A stretch of 64,000 nucleotides of DNA. Source: Paraburkholderia sediminicola (lineage in GTDB: Bacteria > Pseudomonadota > Gammaproteobacteria > Burkholderiales > Burkholderiaceae). The notes under the pieces were generated by a model, which was given only the letters and a program-made list of their open reading frames with translations, was not told where the DNA came from and searched no databases. Made by a program: the position numbers and the translations under genes. Where the stretch lies: NCBI RefSeq assembly GCF_902859805.1, contig NZ_CADIKC010000001.1:372001-436000 (forward strand), read 5' to 3'. Each line of letters starts with the position of its first letter. The stretch's first letter is position 1. Positions 17,585-25,990 of this stretch are shown here, one piece after another.

Positions 17585-17604
17585 CTAAACGTCTAGACGT
17601 TTAG
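17585..17604. promoter_or_regulatory. 20-bp perfect palindrome, probable PhnF operator
   Basis: CTAAACGTCTAGACGTTTAG is a perfect 20-base palindrome between the divergent phnF and phnG starts, 48 bases upstream of the phnG ATG. Its core GTCTAGAC agrees with the operator pattern known for HutC-type GntR regulators (GT-N-TA-N-AC). The position would let PhnF control both operons from one site. I see no good Pho box; only a single CTGTCAT half-site-like string occurs close to the phnF start. Confidence 0.75.
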
Positions 17605-17651
17605 ATGAATAGATGCTTAAATGTCCACTCGCTGGATCAACAGGAATTTCG

Positions 17652-18137
17652 ATGAGTGCCACTTCCGCCTCGCCTTCCTCCGCCATGCGGCGCGCATGGA
17701 TGGCCGTGCTGGCCCGCACCCCGCGCGCCGATCTCGAAGCCGCGCTGCAACACGCGCTGCAAGGCGCTTCACCCCCCGCTTACGACTGGCTGCGACCACC
17801 CGAAATCGGCCTCGCGATGGTGCGCGGCCGCGTCGGCGGCAGCGGCGACCCGTTCAACCTCGGCGAAGCCACCGTCACGCGCGCCACGTTGCGTTTGCGC
17901 GTCACGGGTGATGCAACGCCAACCGTCGGCGTGGCGTGCCATCTGGGCCGCGACCGCCGCCGCGCCGAACTGGCAGCGCTTGCCGATGCGTTGCTGCAAA
18001 TGCCCGAGCATCACACCGCCCTGCACCAGCAATTGATCGCACCGTTTGCCGAACAGCAAGCCGCGCAACTCGCCGAACGCAGACAGGACGTCGCGGCCAC
18101 ACGCGTCGAATTCTTCACGATGGTCAGAGGCGACTGA
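17652..18137 (+). CDS. phnG: C-P lyase core subunit PhnG
   Basis: A 161-residue protein from the ATG at 17652, which is preceded by AGGAA at 17642-17646; an in-frame ATG 13 codons upstream is less likely. Family segments include RRAWMAVLARTPRADLEAAL, LAMVRGRVGGSGDPFNLGEA and TVGVACHLGRDRRRAELAA. PhnG is part of the PhnGHIJ core complex, which with PhnI exchanges the adenine of ATP for a phosphonate. Its stop overlaps the phnH start by one base. It is the first gene of the seven-gene plus-strand operon. Confidence 0.92.
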   Translation: MSATSASPSSAMRRAWMAVLARTPRADLEAALQHALQGASPPAYDWLRPPEIGLAMVRGRVGGSGDPFNLGEATVTRATLRLRVTGDATPTVGVACHLGRDRRRAELAALADALLQMPEHHTALHQQLIAPFAEQQAAQLAERRQDVAATRVEFFTMVRGD

Positions 18138-18748
18138 TGGAAAACTCGCAGATTGCATTGTCTACCTTGACGCCCGGTTTCGCAGACCCGGTGCACGATA
18201 CCCAGGCGGTATTCCGCACGCTTCTCGACGCGCTGTCGCGTCCGGGCACGGTGGGCGTCGTCGAAAAAGGCTTGCCAGAAGTGCGGGCCACTCGCGCCGC
18301 GCTCGCTGCCTTCGCCGCGCTGCTGACCCTGTGCGACTACGCCACGCCCGTATGGCTCGCGCAACCCGATACGGCACTGGGTTCGGCGCTGCGCTTTCAT
18401 ACCGGCGCGCCGCTCGTCGACGAACCGGGACTTGCCGCCTTCGCCTATATCCACGAAGCAGCTGCAATGCCGGCGCTGGAAAGCTTTGCACTCGGTGAAG
18501 CGGAGTCCCCTGAGCACTCGGTGACCTTGCTGATCCGCGTCGAAGCGTTGACAGGCGGCGCACCGATCGTGCTCAGCGGTCCCGGCATTCAGCACACCAC
18601 GACGATTGCGCCGGTCGGTCTGCCCGAGCACTTCTGGCGCGAACGCGCCGCCCTCGCGCCGCTCTTTCCGTGCGGCATCGATTGTTATCTCGTCTGCGGC
18701 AGCACGTTGATCGGTCTGCCGCGCACAACTCAAGCGAAGGTGAACTGA
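18137..18748 (+). CDS. phnH: C-P lyase core subunit PhnH
   Basis: A 203-residue PhnH protein. It contains the typical opening PGFADPVHDTQAVFRTLLDA, followed by LSRPGTV, and the late LSGPGIQ and PCGIDCYLV segments. PhnH is a structural component of the PhnGHIJ core, with a fold related to PLP enzymes but without cofactor. The ATG overlaps the phnG stop, and its own stop overlaps the phnI ATG by one base, so translation is coupled along the operon. Confidence 0.92.
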   Translation: MENSQIALSTLTPGFADPVHDTQAVFRTLLDALSRPGTVGVVEKGLPEVRATRAALAAFAALLTLCDYATPVWLAQPDTALGSALRFHTGAPLVDEPGLAAFAYIHEAAAMPALESFALGEAESPEHSVTLLIRVEALTGGAPIVLSGPGIQHTTTIAPVGLPEHFWRERAALAPLFPCGIDCYLVCGSTLIGLPRTTQAKVN

Positions 18749-19887
18749 TGTACGTTGCCGTCAAGGGTGGTGAACGCGCGATCGAAGCGTCGTGGCGTCT
18801 GCTCGACAAGTCGCGCCGCGGCGATACGCGGCTTGCCGCACTCAGCGTCGCTCAGATTCGCGAGCAATTGCGCCTCGCCGTCGCGCGAGTGATGACTGAA
18901 GGTTCGGTCTACGACGAAGAACTCGCCGCGCTCGCGATCAAGCAGGCCGCGGGCGATCTGGTCGAAGCGATCTTTCTGCTGCGTGCGTATCGCACCACGT
19001 TGCCGCGCTTCGGTTATACGCAGGCGATCGACACTGAAGCCATGCAGGTCGAGCGCCGTATTTCAGCAACGTTCAAGGACGTGCCCGGCGGGCAATTGCT
19101 CGGTGCGACTTACGATTACACGCAACGTCTGCTGGATTTCGCGCTGCTTGCCGAAGGCGACGCCGGAACCGATACGGCTGCCGCCTCAACTTCCATTCAA
19201 GCCGCCCAGTGCGCAGCCGAAGCCATGCCGCGCGTGGTCACGCTGCTCGACAAGGAAGGTCTGATCGAACAGGAACGCCCCACGCCGGACGCGCCGGAAC
19301 CCGGTGATCTCTCGCGCGAACCGCTCGCGTTTCCCGCGAGCCGCGCCACGCGGTTGCAGAATCTCGCGCGCGGCGACGAAGGCTTTCTGCTCGCCATGGG
19401 TTACGCCACGCAACGGGGCTACGCGCACACGCATCCGTTTGCCGGCGAGATCCGCTTTGGCACGATCGCCGTCGAAATGGAACTCGACGAACTGGGTGAA
19501 GCCGTTGAAATCGGCGACATCGACGTCACCGAATGCCAGATGATCAACCAGTTCGCCGGCAGCGGAGAGGTGCCGCCTACTTTCACGCAAGGCTATGGTC
19601 TCGCGTTCGGACACTCGGAACGCAAAGCGATGGCCATGGCGCTCGTGGATCGCGCGTTGCGCGCCGAGGAACTCGGCGAAACGCTCGCCTCGCCGACGCA
19701 GGACATCGAATTCATGCTCTCGCATAGCGATAACGTCGAAGCCTCCGGCTTCGTTCAGCATCTGAAATTGCCTCACTACGTCGACTTTCAGTCGGAACTC
19801 GAACTCGTGCGGCGACTGCGGGCGCAACACAACGCAGAGGGCCAGGATCTGCGCAAGGATCACGATCAGCAGGAGCAAGCCGCATGA
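18748..19887 (+). CDS. phnI: C-P lyase core subunit PhnI
   Basis: A 379-residue protein starting MYVAVKGGERAIEASWRLLD. The family features AFVATFKDVPGGQLLGATYDY-type core and the strongly conserved AYTHPFAGEIRFG-like segment (here RGYAHTHPFAGEIRFGTI) are present. PhnI is the nucleosidase-like subunit of the C-P lyase core that, with PhnG, H and L, transfers methylphosphonate to ribose C1 of ATP with loss of adenine. Length is as expected (about 355-380). Its stop overlaps phnJ by four bases. Confidence 0.93.
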   Translation: MYVAVKGGERAIEASWRLLDKSRRGDTRLAALSVAQIREQLRLAVARVMTEGSVYDEELAALAIKQAAGDLVEAIFLLRAYRTTLPRFGYTQAIDTEAMQVERRISATFKDVPGGQLLGATYDYTQRLLDFALLAEGDAGTDTAAASTSIQAAQCAAEAMPRVVTLLDKEGLIEQERPTPDAPEPGDLSREPLAFPASRATRLQNLARGDEGFLLAMGYATQRGYAHTHPFAGEIRFGTIAVEMELDELGEAVEIGDIDVTECQMINQFAGSGEVPPTFTQGYGLAFGHSERKAMAMALVDRALRAEELGETLASPTQDIEFMLSHSDNVEASGFVQHLKLPHYVDFQSELELVRRLRAQHNAEGQDLRKDHDQQEQAA

Positions 19888-20807
19888 ACGCGCCGGCCAC
19901 ATCTCACACCACCGCGTCGTACGACAGCGCCGCGGAAGGCTACAACTTCGCCTACCTCGACGAACAGACCAAGCGCATGCTGCGCCGCGCGTTGCTCAAG
20001 GCCGTTGCCGTGCCAGGCTATCAGGTACCGTTCGGCTCGCGGGAAATGCCCCTGCCGTACGGCTGGGGCACGGGCGGCATTCAGGTGACCGCGGCGATCA
20101 TCGGCAGCAACGATACGCTGAAGGTCATCGATCAGGGTTCCGACGAAACCACCAACGCGGTCAACATCCGCCGCTTCTTCGCGCGCACCACGGGCGTAGC
20201 GACCACGCGCCGCACGACCGAAGCGACGATCATCCAGACACGCCACCGGATTCCGGAAGCGCCGCTCACCGACAGGCAGATTCTGGTCTATCAGGTACCG
20301 ATGCCCGAACCGCTGTTCAGGCTGGAGCCGCGCGCCACGGAATGCAAGAAGCTGCACGCACTGGCTGATTACGGTTTGATCAGCGTGAAGCTGTACGAGG
20401 ACATCGTGCATCACGGCAGCATCGCCACCACGTACGACTACCCGGTGATCGTCAACAACCGCTATCTGAGTTCGCCGTCGCCGATTCCGAAGTTCGACAA
20501 CCCGAAGATGCATATGAACCCCGCGCTGCAACTGTTCGGCGCCGGCCGCGAACGGCGCATTCACGCGATCCCGCCGTACACACCCGTGCGCAGTCTCGAC
20601 TTCGACGACCATCCGTTCGAAGTGCAGAAGTGGCAGCACGCGTGCGCGCTGTGCGGATCGACGGAAAGCTTCCTCGACGAAATGATCGTCGACGATGCCG
20701 GCAAGCGCATGTTCGTCTGCTCGGATAGCGACTACTGCCACGAACGCCGCGGCGATCAGGACCTCGAGTTGCCGGCCTACGAAGCGCGCAAAGGAGAAAC
20801 CGCATGA
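19884..20807 (+). CDS. phnJ: C-P lyase catalytic subunit, radical SAM PhnJ
   Basis: A 307-residue PhnJ. The four key cysteines are C254, C257, C279 and C285 (CALC ... CSDSDYC). Their 3-22-6 spacing equals that of E. coli PhnJ C241, C244, C266 and C272. In the family the first three bind the 4Fe-4S cluster and the fourth carries the thiyl radical. It cleaves the carbon-phosphorus bond of ribose-1-phosphonate 5-phosphate, giving the alkane and the 1,2-cyclic phosphate. All residues needed for activity appear intact. It overlaps phnI and phnK by four bases on each side. Confidence 0.96.
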   Translation: MNAPATSHTTASYDSAAEGYNFAYLDEQTKRMLRRALLKAVAVPGYQVPFGSREMPLPYGWGTGGIQVTAAIIGSNDTLKVIDQGSDETTNAVNIRRFFARTTGVATTRRTTEATIIQTRHRIPEAPLTDRQILVYQVPMPEPLFRLEPRATECKKLHALADYGLISVKLYEDIVHHGSIATTYDYPVIVNNRYLSSPSPIPKFDNPKMHMNPALQLFGAGRERRIHAIPPYTPVRSLDFDDHPFEVQKWQHACALCGSTESFLDEMIVDDAGKRMFVCSDSDYCHERRGDQDLELPAYEARKGETA

Positions 20808-21574
20808 CGCCGCTGTTGAGCGCCCGCTCGCTCACCAAACAATTTGGCGGCCGCAACGGCTGCAGGAATGTCAGCTTCGATCTGTATCCGGGCGAAGTGT
20901 TGTGCATCGTCGGCGAATCCGGCTCGGGCAAAACTACTTTGCTCAATGCGCTCGCCCTGAAAACCGAAACCGATAGCGGCTCGCTCCACTACACGGCCAC
21001 GCATGGCGAAAAGCTCGATCTGCTCGCCTTGTCCGAACCGCGCCGCCGCCTGTTGATGCGCACCGAGTGGGGCTTCGTGCAGCAGAATCCGCGCGACGGC
21101 CTGCGCAGCGGCGTCTCCGCCGGCGCGAATATCGGCGAGCCGTTGATGGCCGTCGGCGCCCGCCATTACGGCGACATCCGCCACACCGCAACGCAGTGGA
21201 TGGAGCGCGTCGAACTCGACGCCACCCGCATCGACGAATTTCCCTCGGCGTTTTCCGGCGGCATGCAGCAGCGTTTGCAGATCGCGCGCAATCTCGTCAC
21301 CGGTCCGCGCCTCGTCTTCATGGACGAGCCGACCGCCGGTCTCGACGTCTCCGTGCAGGCGCGTCTGCTCGATTTACTGCGCACGTTGACGTCCACGTTG
21401 CATCTGTCGGTGCTGATCGTCACGCACGATATCGGCGTGGCGCGACTGCTCGCGCATCGTTTGATGGTCATGCAAGGCGGCGAAGTGGTCGAGTCGGGCC
21501 TGACGGACCAGGTGCTCGACGATCCGCAGCATCCGTACACGCAAACGCTGGTTTCCTCGGTTCTGCCGGTTTGA
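20804..21574 (+). CDS. phnK: C-P lyase ATP-binding subunit PhnK
   Basis: A 256-residue ABC-type ATPase. Walker A is GESGSGKTT, the signature is FSGGMQQRLQIAR, and Walker B is LVFMDEPTAGLDV; the D-loop and switch histidine (IVTHD) are present. Despite the ABC signature, PhnK in this operon binds to the soluble PhnGHIJ core rather than to membrane components, and no permease gene is adjacent. It sits between phnJ (four-base overlap) and phnL (eight-base gap). Confidence 0.93.
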   Translation: MTPLLSARSLTKQFGGRNGCRNVSFDLYPGEVLCIVGESGSGKTTLLNALALKTETDSGSLHYTATHGEKLDLLALSEPRRRLLMRTEWGFVQQNPRDGLRSGVSAGANIGEPLMAVGARHYGDIRHTATQWMERVELDATRIDEFPSAFSGGMQQRLQIARNLVTGPRLVFMDEPTAGLDVSVQARLLDLLRTLTSTLHLSVLIVTHDIGVARLLAHRLMVMQGGEVVESGLTDQVLDDPQHPYTQTLVSSVLPV

Positions 21575-21582
21575 GGCTCACA

Positions 21583-22362
21583 ATGCGATCCATTGAAACA
21601 AGCAAGGAATTCCACGCTACTGAACGCGCGTTCATCGAGAACAATGCACTGATGCTGCGCGCGGTCGGCATCGGCAAGACCTTCACGCTGCACGGCCAGG
21701 GCGGCGTGCAGATCGAAGCGCTCGCGGGCGTGTCGCTCGATGTCGAGCGCGGCGAGTGCGTCGTGCTGATCGGACCTTCAGGCGCGGGCAAGAGTACGCT
21801 GCTGCGCTGTCTGTACGGCAACTACCTGGCCAGCGCGGGCTCGATCGCTATTCGCGATGCGGCGGCGGATGACGCGCCGGCTGTGTCGATCACCGGAGCT
21901 GAGCCGCACGACGTGTTGCGCCTGCGCCGCGGCGTGGTCGGCTACGTCAGCCAGTTTCTGCGCGTGATTCCGCGCGTGCCGACGCTCACGCTCGTCGCCG
22001 AACCGCTGCTGTCGCGCGGCGTGGCCGAAGACGAAGCCCGTGCGCGTGCTGCTGCCCTGCTGGCGAGATTGAACGTGCCCGAGCGACTCTGGTCGCTCGC
22101 GCCCGCCACCTTCTCCGGCGGCGAACAGCAGCGCGTGAACATCGCCCGCGGTTTGATCGCAGAGCATCCGCTGCTGCTGCTCGACGAGCCCACTGCCTCG
22201 CTCGACGCGGAGAACCGCGACGTGGTCGCCGATCTGATCGTCGAAGCACGCAAGCGCGGCGCGGCGATCGTCGGCATCTTTCACGACGAAGATACCCGCA
22301 ACAAGGTGGCCACACGCCGTCTTGAACTCCAGCCGCCGTCGCGTCCGCAGTTGCGTAACTAA
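21583..22362 (+). CDS. phnL: C-P lyase ATP-binding subunit PhnL
   Basis: A 259-residue ABC-type ATPase with Walker A GPSGAGKST, signature FSGGEQQRVNIAR and Walker B LLLLDEPTASLDA. The ATG at 21583 is preceded by GAGG and gives about 25 residues before the usual PhnL opening (MLRAVGIGKTFTLH); the inner ATG is a possible alternative start. PhnL takes part with PhnG, H and I in the first ribosyl transfer of the pathway. A gap of 105 bases separates it from phnM. Confidence 0.92.
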   Translation: MRSIETSKEFHATERAFIENNALMLRAVGIGKTFTLHGQGGVQIEALAGVSLDVERGECVVLIGPSGAGKSTLLRCLYGNYLASAGSIAIRDAAADDAPAVSITGAEPHDVLRLRRGVVGYVSQFLRVIPRVPTLTLVAEPLLSRGVAEDEARARAAALLARLNVPERLWSLAPATFSGGEQQRVNIARGLIAEHPLLLLDEPTASLDAENRDVVADLIVEARKRGAAIVGIFHDEDTRNKVATRRLELQPPSRPQLRN

Positions 22363-22467
22363 CTGACACGAAACGGCACTAAACTGAACCACTTAGCTGA
22401 AACATTGAGTCAAGCACCGGGTCGAAACACTGCGTGCAAGATTCAGGACAGACTACGGAGCAAGTCG

Positions 22468-23601
22468 ATGTTGATCAGGAACGCTCGCATCGTGACGCGA
22501 GACGAAGTATTTACCGGTGTGATACGCATCGAAGACGGCGTGATTCGCGACGTCGAGCGTGGCACGACCTCGGCGCGCGAAGCGGAAGATTGGGAAGGCG
22601 ACTATCTGTTGCCGGGTCTGATCGAACTGCACACGGACAACCTCGAGAAGCATCTCGTGCCGCGTCCGGGCGTGCAATGGAATACCGATGCCGCCTTCGT
22701 GATACACGACGCACAAGTGGCGGCGGCCGGCATCACCACGGTGTTCGACGCCCTCGCGATCGGTTCGCGCTCGAACGTAGGGCTGCGTGGCCGCGATATG
22801 CAAATGCAATGTGCCGCATCCCTCGCGCGATTCTCCGAGCGCAAGCTGCTGCGCGCCGAACACTTTCTGCATCTGCGCTGCGAAATCGCGACCGCCGACG
22901 TGGTCGAGTTGTTCGATTCGTTGTGCACGCATCCGCTGCTGCGGCTTGCCTCGGTCATGGATCACACGCCCGGCCAACGTCAATGGCACGACCGCGAACA
23001 ATGGCGCCGCTTCCAGGAGCGCAACGGCAAGCTGACTGACGAACACGTGGCGACCGCGCTGGTCGAACTGTCCGTCGAACAGGAACGTTACGCCGACGCG
23101 CACCGCCGCGAGATCGTGGCACGCTGCAACCGGCTCGGCATCCCCGTGGCGAGCCATGACGACACGCTGATCGAGCACATCGAACAGGCCAAGGCCGAAG
23201 GCATCGTGCTGGCTGAATTCCCGACTACCCGCATCGCCGCCGAGGCGGCACGCGAGCACGGCATTTCGACCATCATGGGGGCGCCGAATATCGTGCGCGG
23301 CGGCTCGCATTCGGGCAACGTGTCGGCCCTCGAACTGGCGAAGGCGGACTTGCTCGATATCCTGTCCTCGGATTACGTGCCGTCCAGTTTGATGACGGCC
23401 GTGTTCGATCTGGTGAGCAAGGCCGGCTGGACCCTGCCGCGCGCCATGGCGACAGTTTCCGCCGAGCCGGCCCGCACGGCGGGTCTGCATGACCGCGGGG
23501 CGATTGAAGCGGGTTTGCGCGCGGACTTCGTGCGCGTCACGATGCTCGACACGCTGCCGGTGCCGCGCGCAACGTATCGCGCCGGAGCGCGGATTGTCTG
23601 A
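22468..23601 (+). CDS. phnM: alpha-D-ribose 1-methylphosphonate 5-triphosphate diphosphatase
   Basis: A 377-residue amidohydrolase-superfamily enzyme. The start at 22468 (MLIRNARIVTRDEVFTG) has GGAG seven bases upstream. Metal-binding features include ELHTDNLEKH near the N-terminus and the later ASHDDT segment, with PNIVRGGSHSGN typical of PhnM. It removes diphosphate from the ribosyl-phosphonate triphosphate to give the PhnJ substrate. It is the last gene of the plus-strand operon; transport genes phnCDE and phnP are not in this window. Confidence 0.94.
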   Translation: MLIRNARIVTRDEVFTGVIRIEDGVIRDVERGTTSAREAEDWEGDYLLPGLIELHTDNLEKHLVPRPGVQWNTDAAFVIHDAQVAAAGITTVFDALAIGSRSNVGLRGRDMQMQCAASLARFSERKLLRAEHFLHLRCEIATADVVELFDSLCTHPLLRLASVMDHTPGQRQWHDREQWRRFQERNGKLTDEHVATALVELSVEQERYADAHRREIVARCNRLGIPVASHDDTLIEHIEQAKAEGIVLAEFPTTRIAAEAAREHGISTIMGAPNIVRGGSHSGNVSALELAKADLLDILSSDYVPSSLMTAVFDLVSKAGWTLPRAMATVSAEPARTAGLHDRGAIEAGLRADFVRVTMLDTLPVPRATYRAGARIV

Positions 23602-23609
23602 CGATGTTG

Positions 23610-23900
23610 TTAGGCCTCGCTGGCTGCGGGCAGGAGCGGTTCGACCGCGGCCCAGCGTGTCCAGCGGGGTGTCTGATCAGGCGCTTCGACGCGAAGGGTG
23701 CGCGAGCCGTCGCCGAAAACCAGAGTTTCGATATTGAATGCGCTCCCCTCTTCAATGCCGGCGTCGCGCACGTGACCGGATTGGTAAGTGAAACTGAGAT
23801 TGCCTTCGCGCAACAACTCGAGGTAGACGTCGAAGTCAGTCGTTGACGAACGTGTGGCCCAACGATTCAGGAGGGTGGCGGCGATTTCGGCGTCGTACAT
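23610..23900 (-). CDS. conserved hypothetical protein, 96 residues
   Basis: A 96-residue soluble protein, MYDAEIAATLLNRWATRSST at the start, with no signal peptide or membrane segment. It shows a mixed helix then strand pattern (DVYLELLREGNLSFTYQS, FNIETLVFGDGSRTLRVEAP). I do not recognise the family. The coding bias matches its neighbours, and it is convergent with phnM, nine bases from its stop. No function can be proposed. Confidence 0.55.
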   Translation of the reverse strand: MYDAEIAATLLNRWATRSSTTDFDVYLELLREGNLSFTYQSGHVRDAGIEEGSAFNIETLVFGDGSRTLRVEAPDQTPRWTRWAAVEPLLPAASEA

Positions 23901-23995
23901 TCTGTACCTCTCTGGACATATGCCGTGCCCTGACTATAGCTGAAAAACAAGCATTGTGCTGCAGCGCACCATTGTTGATCTTTACTGCCCTTTAC

Positions 23996-24766
23996 ATGAC
24001 CGCTCGCGCCCCGCTCAGACCCGCTCCACGAATCTCCTGCGTCATTTGTGCGTACAACGAGGCGCCCCGCATCGGCACGGTGCTAGCGGTAGCCTGCGCG
24101 CATCCTTTGCTCGGCGAAGTCATCGTGGTGGACGACGGTTCGACCGACGGCACCGCCGATGTGGTCGAGCGTTTTGCATCCGCGCAGCTGATCCGATGCC
24201 CCGAGAACCGCGGTAAAAGCGCCGCCATGGCAGCCGGCATCGCCGCCGCGCGTGGCGAACTGCTGATGCTGCTCGACGCCGACCTGAAAGGACTGACCGC
24301 CGAGAGCATCAGCGCGCTCGCCCTGCCCGTCCTGCAAGGCAGCGCTCAGGTGAGTATGAGCTTGCGCCAGAACAGCCTGCTGGCATTCCGCGCCATCGGA
24401 CTCGATTTCGTCTCCGGCGAGCGCGTGGTCAAAAAAGCGCTGCTCAGCGAAGTTCTGCAGGAGGTTCACGGCTTGCCGCGCTTCGGGGTCGAAGTGTTCA
24501 TGAACCGCCGCATCATCGCGCGCCGTCTGCCGATTGCGGTGACGCACTGGCCACACGTCACGCAGGCCCGCAAAACCGAGAAACTTGGCTACTGGAAGGG
24601 CATGCGTGCGGAATGGCGCATGATCGCGGACCTCCTGAAGGCGGTCTATCCGCTCGCGCTGATTTCACAGACCTTTCAAATGCTTCGCTTACGCAGTGAG
24701 CAGGACTCGCGCGCGAGTTTTGCGGCACGCATGCGCAAAGTGCCCGATACGGATAGTCCGCGCTGA
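23996..24766 (+). CDS. family 2 glycosyltransferase
   Basis: A 256-residue GT-A fold enzyme starting at the ATG at 23996. The nucleotide-sugar motif is VVDDGSTDGTADVV, and the DxD motif is LLDADLKGLTAES. There is no transmembrane segment, so it lacks the membrane anchor of polyisoprenyl-phosphate glycosyltransferases. No clear ribosome-binding site precedes the ATG, and the frame is open upstream, so the start is uncertain. It converges with a flippase-like membrane protein gene, an arrangement suggesting lipid or polymer glycosylation, but the acceptor is unknown. Confidence 0.8.
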   Translation: MTARAPLRPAPRISCVICAYNEAPRIGTVLAVACAHPLLGEVIVVDDGSTDGTADVVERFASAQLIRCPENRGKSAAMAAGIAAARGELLMLLDADLKGLTAESISALALPVLQGSAQVSMSLRQNSLLAFRAIGLDFVSGERVVKKALLSEVLQEVHGLPRFGVEVFMNRRIIARRLPIAVTHWPHVTQARKTEKLGYWKGMRAEWRMIADLLKAVYPLALISQTFQMLRLRSEQDSRASFAARMRKVPDTDSPR

Positions 24767-24783
24767 AGCGCTTACCGAAGCCG

Positions 24784-24830
24784 GCGGATCCTGTGATCCG
24801 CAATGTGCCGCAATGTGCCGCACTGTGTCG
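24784..24830. repeat. hairpin and 10-bp tandem repeat between convergent genes
   Basis: GCGGATC at 24784-24790 pairs with GATCCGC at 24795-24801 over a four-base loop. It is followed directly by two perfect copies of CAATGTGCCG (24801-24820) and a degenerate third copy (CACTGTGTCG). No T-run is present, so it is only a weak terminator candidate between the glycosyltransferase and membrane protein genes. Confidence 0.5.
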
Positions 24831-24852
24831 CTCAAGCCCGGCCCTCGAGGTT

Positions 24853-25917
24853 TCAGTCGGCGGCCGAAAGTGGATTGCGCCCCCTCGTTGCAAGCGCAAC
24901 GAAACCTGCCGCGCCCAGCGCCAAGGGGCTGTAAAGCGTCGCGAAACGCCACAGCACCAGCGCCGTCGCGATGCCTGCGCGGGGCACCCAGCTCGCAAAC
25001 GCGGCAGCGAGAGCGATATCGCCGGTGCCGCCACCCGCGGGCACGCCGGTCCATAACGCAGCATGCAACACGACAGCCTGCACCGCCAGAACGAAACCCA
25101 AGGGCAGGCGGTAACCCAGTTCGCGCAAGATAAACCAGAGCGCGCCATAGCGCAGCAACCACTGCAGCGTCGTGAGCAGACACAACGCGGCAAGCCGCCA
25201 CTTGGGCACGGCCACCAGTTCCAGCCATTGCCGGCGAACGCTGTGGAAAAACCGGCTCAATCTCGCGCGGCGCTCGTTGAGCCAATGAACGCGCCGTCCG
25301 GCGGCGTCCAATGCCGTCGCCACACGCCGGCGGTTCATCCAGCAGACGGCCATCAGGCATGCAGCGCCGGCCAGCCCGCCGAACACGAGCGGCGCGCTCG
25401 CGCGTGGAATCACTTGCGTCAGCGGCCCGAAGGCAAACAGCAGGGAAGCCGGTACGGCGGTCGTGAAGAACGCGAGATCGAGCGCCTGATCCGCGCCAAC
25501 GACGGTCGTCGCCAGCGACCAGGATGCCCCGGCGCGTTGCAGCAGGCCAATGTTGACGCCGTAGCCCGCCGCGCCCAACGGAGACGCCAGGAACGCGAAA
25601 TCGGTGGCCAGTGTGATGGCAAATGTGCGCAGGAAACTGATCCGGAAACCGAGCGCGGTCTGCATCAGATGCAGCTTGCCCGCCTTTGCCATCGCGCTGA
25701 TCGCGGCACTCGCGGCAAGCGCGGCGAATACGTAGAGAGAGACGTTACGCAGCCCGGCGAACGCCGCGTGCGAATTGAGAACGAAAGGCGCGCCGACGGC
25801 GAGGCCGATACCGGCAAGCGCCACCAACACTGCCGCTTTACGCGTATGTGATCTGATCAACGAAGGCCTCAGCAAGTACAGCGTGGCCCTGCTTTCTCCG
25901 CACGATGCAGCATGCAT
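24853..25917 (-). CDS. lysylphosphatidylglycerol synthase TM-region / flippase-like membrane protein
   Basis: A 354-residue multi-pass protein of the LPG_synthase_TM (UPF0104/AglD-HpnL-like) family. Hydrophobic helices begin at AAVLVALAGIGLAVGAPFVL and continue to the C-terminus. The conserved GAAGYGVNIGLLQRAG and VPAGGGTGDIALAAAFA segments fit the family's GxGG-type motifs. There is no aminoacyl-transferase domain, so it is not a full MprF. Such proteins may flip lipid-linked intermediates. The start at 25917 is uncertain, as the frame is open upstream. It is convergent with the GT2 gene. Confidence 0.75.
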   Translation of the reverse strand: MHAASCGESRATLYLLRPSLIRSHTRKAAVLVALAGIGLAVGAPFVLNSHAAFAGLRNVSLYVFAALAASAAISAMAKAGKLHLMQTALGFRISFLRTFAITLATDFAFLASPLGAAGYGVNIGLLQRAGASWSLATTVVGADQALDLAFFTTAVPASLLFAFGPLTQVIPRASAPLVFGGLAGAACLMAVCWMNRRRVATALDAAGRRVHWLNERRARLSRFFHSVRRQWLELVAVPKWRLAALCLLTTLQWLLRYGALWFILRELGYRLPLGFVLAVQAVVLHAALWTGVPAGGGTGDIALAAAFASWVPRAGIATALVLWRFATLYSPLALGAAGFVALATRGRNPLSAAD

Positions 25918-25990
25918 GAGGCTGCGCGTTGCGTGAAACCCGGGCCGTCCGGGGGCCTCATGATAACCACGCGACGCTGCGTTTTCGTGA

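Noticed and set aside
17471..17651. Possible Pho box in the phnF/phnG intergenic region
   Set aside because: Only one CTGTCAT-like half site is visible, without the second repeat at the proper spacing.
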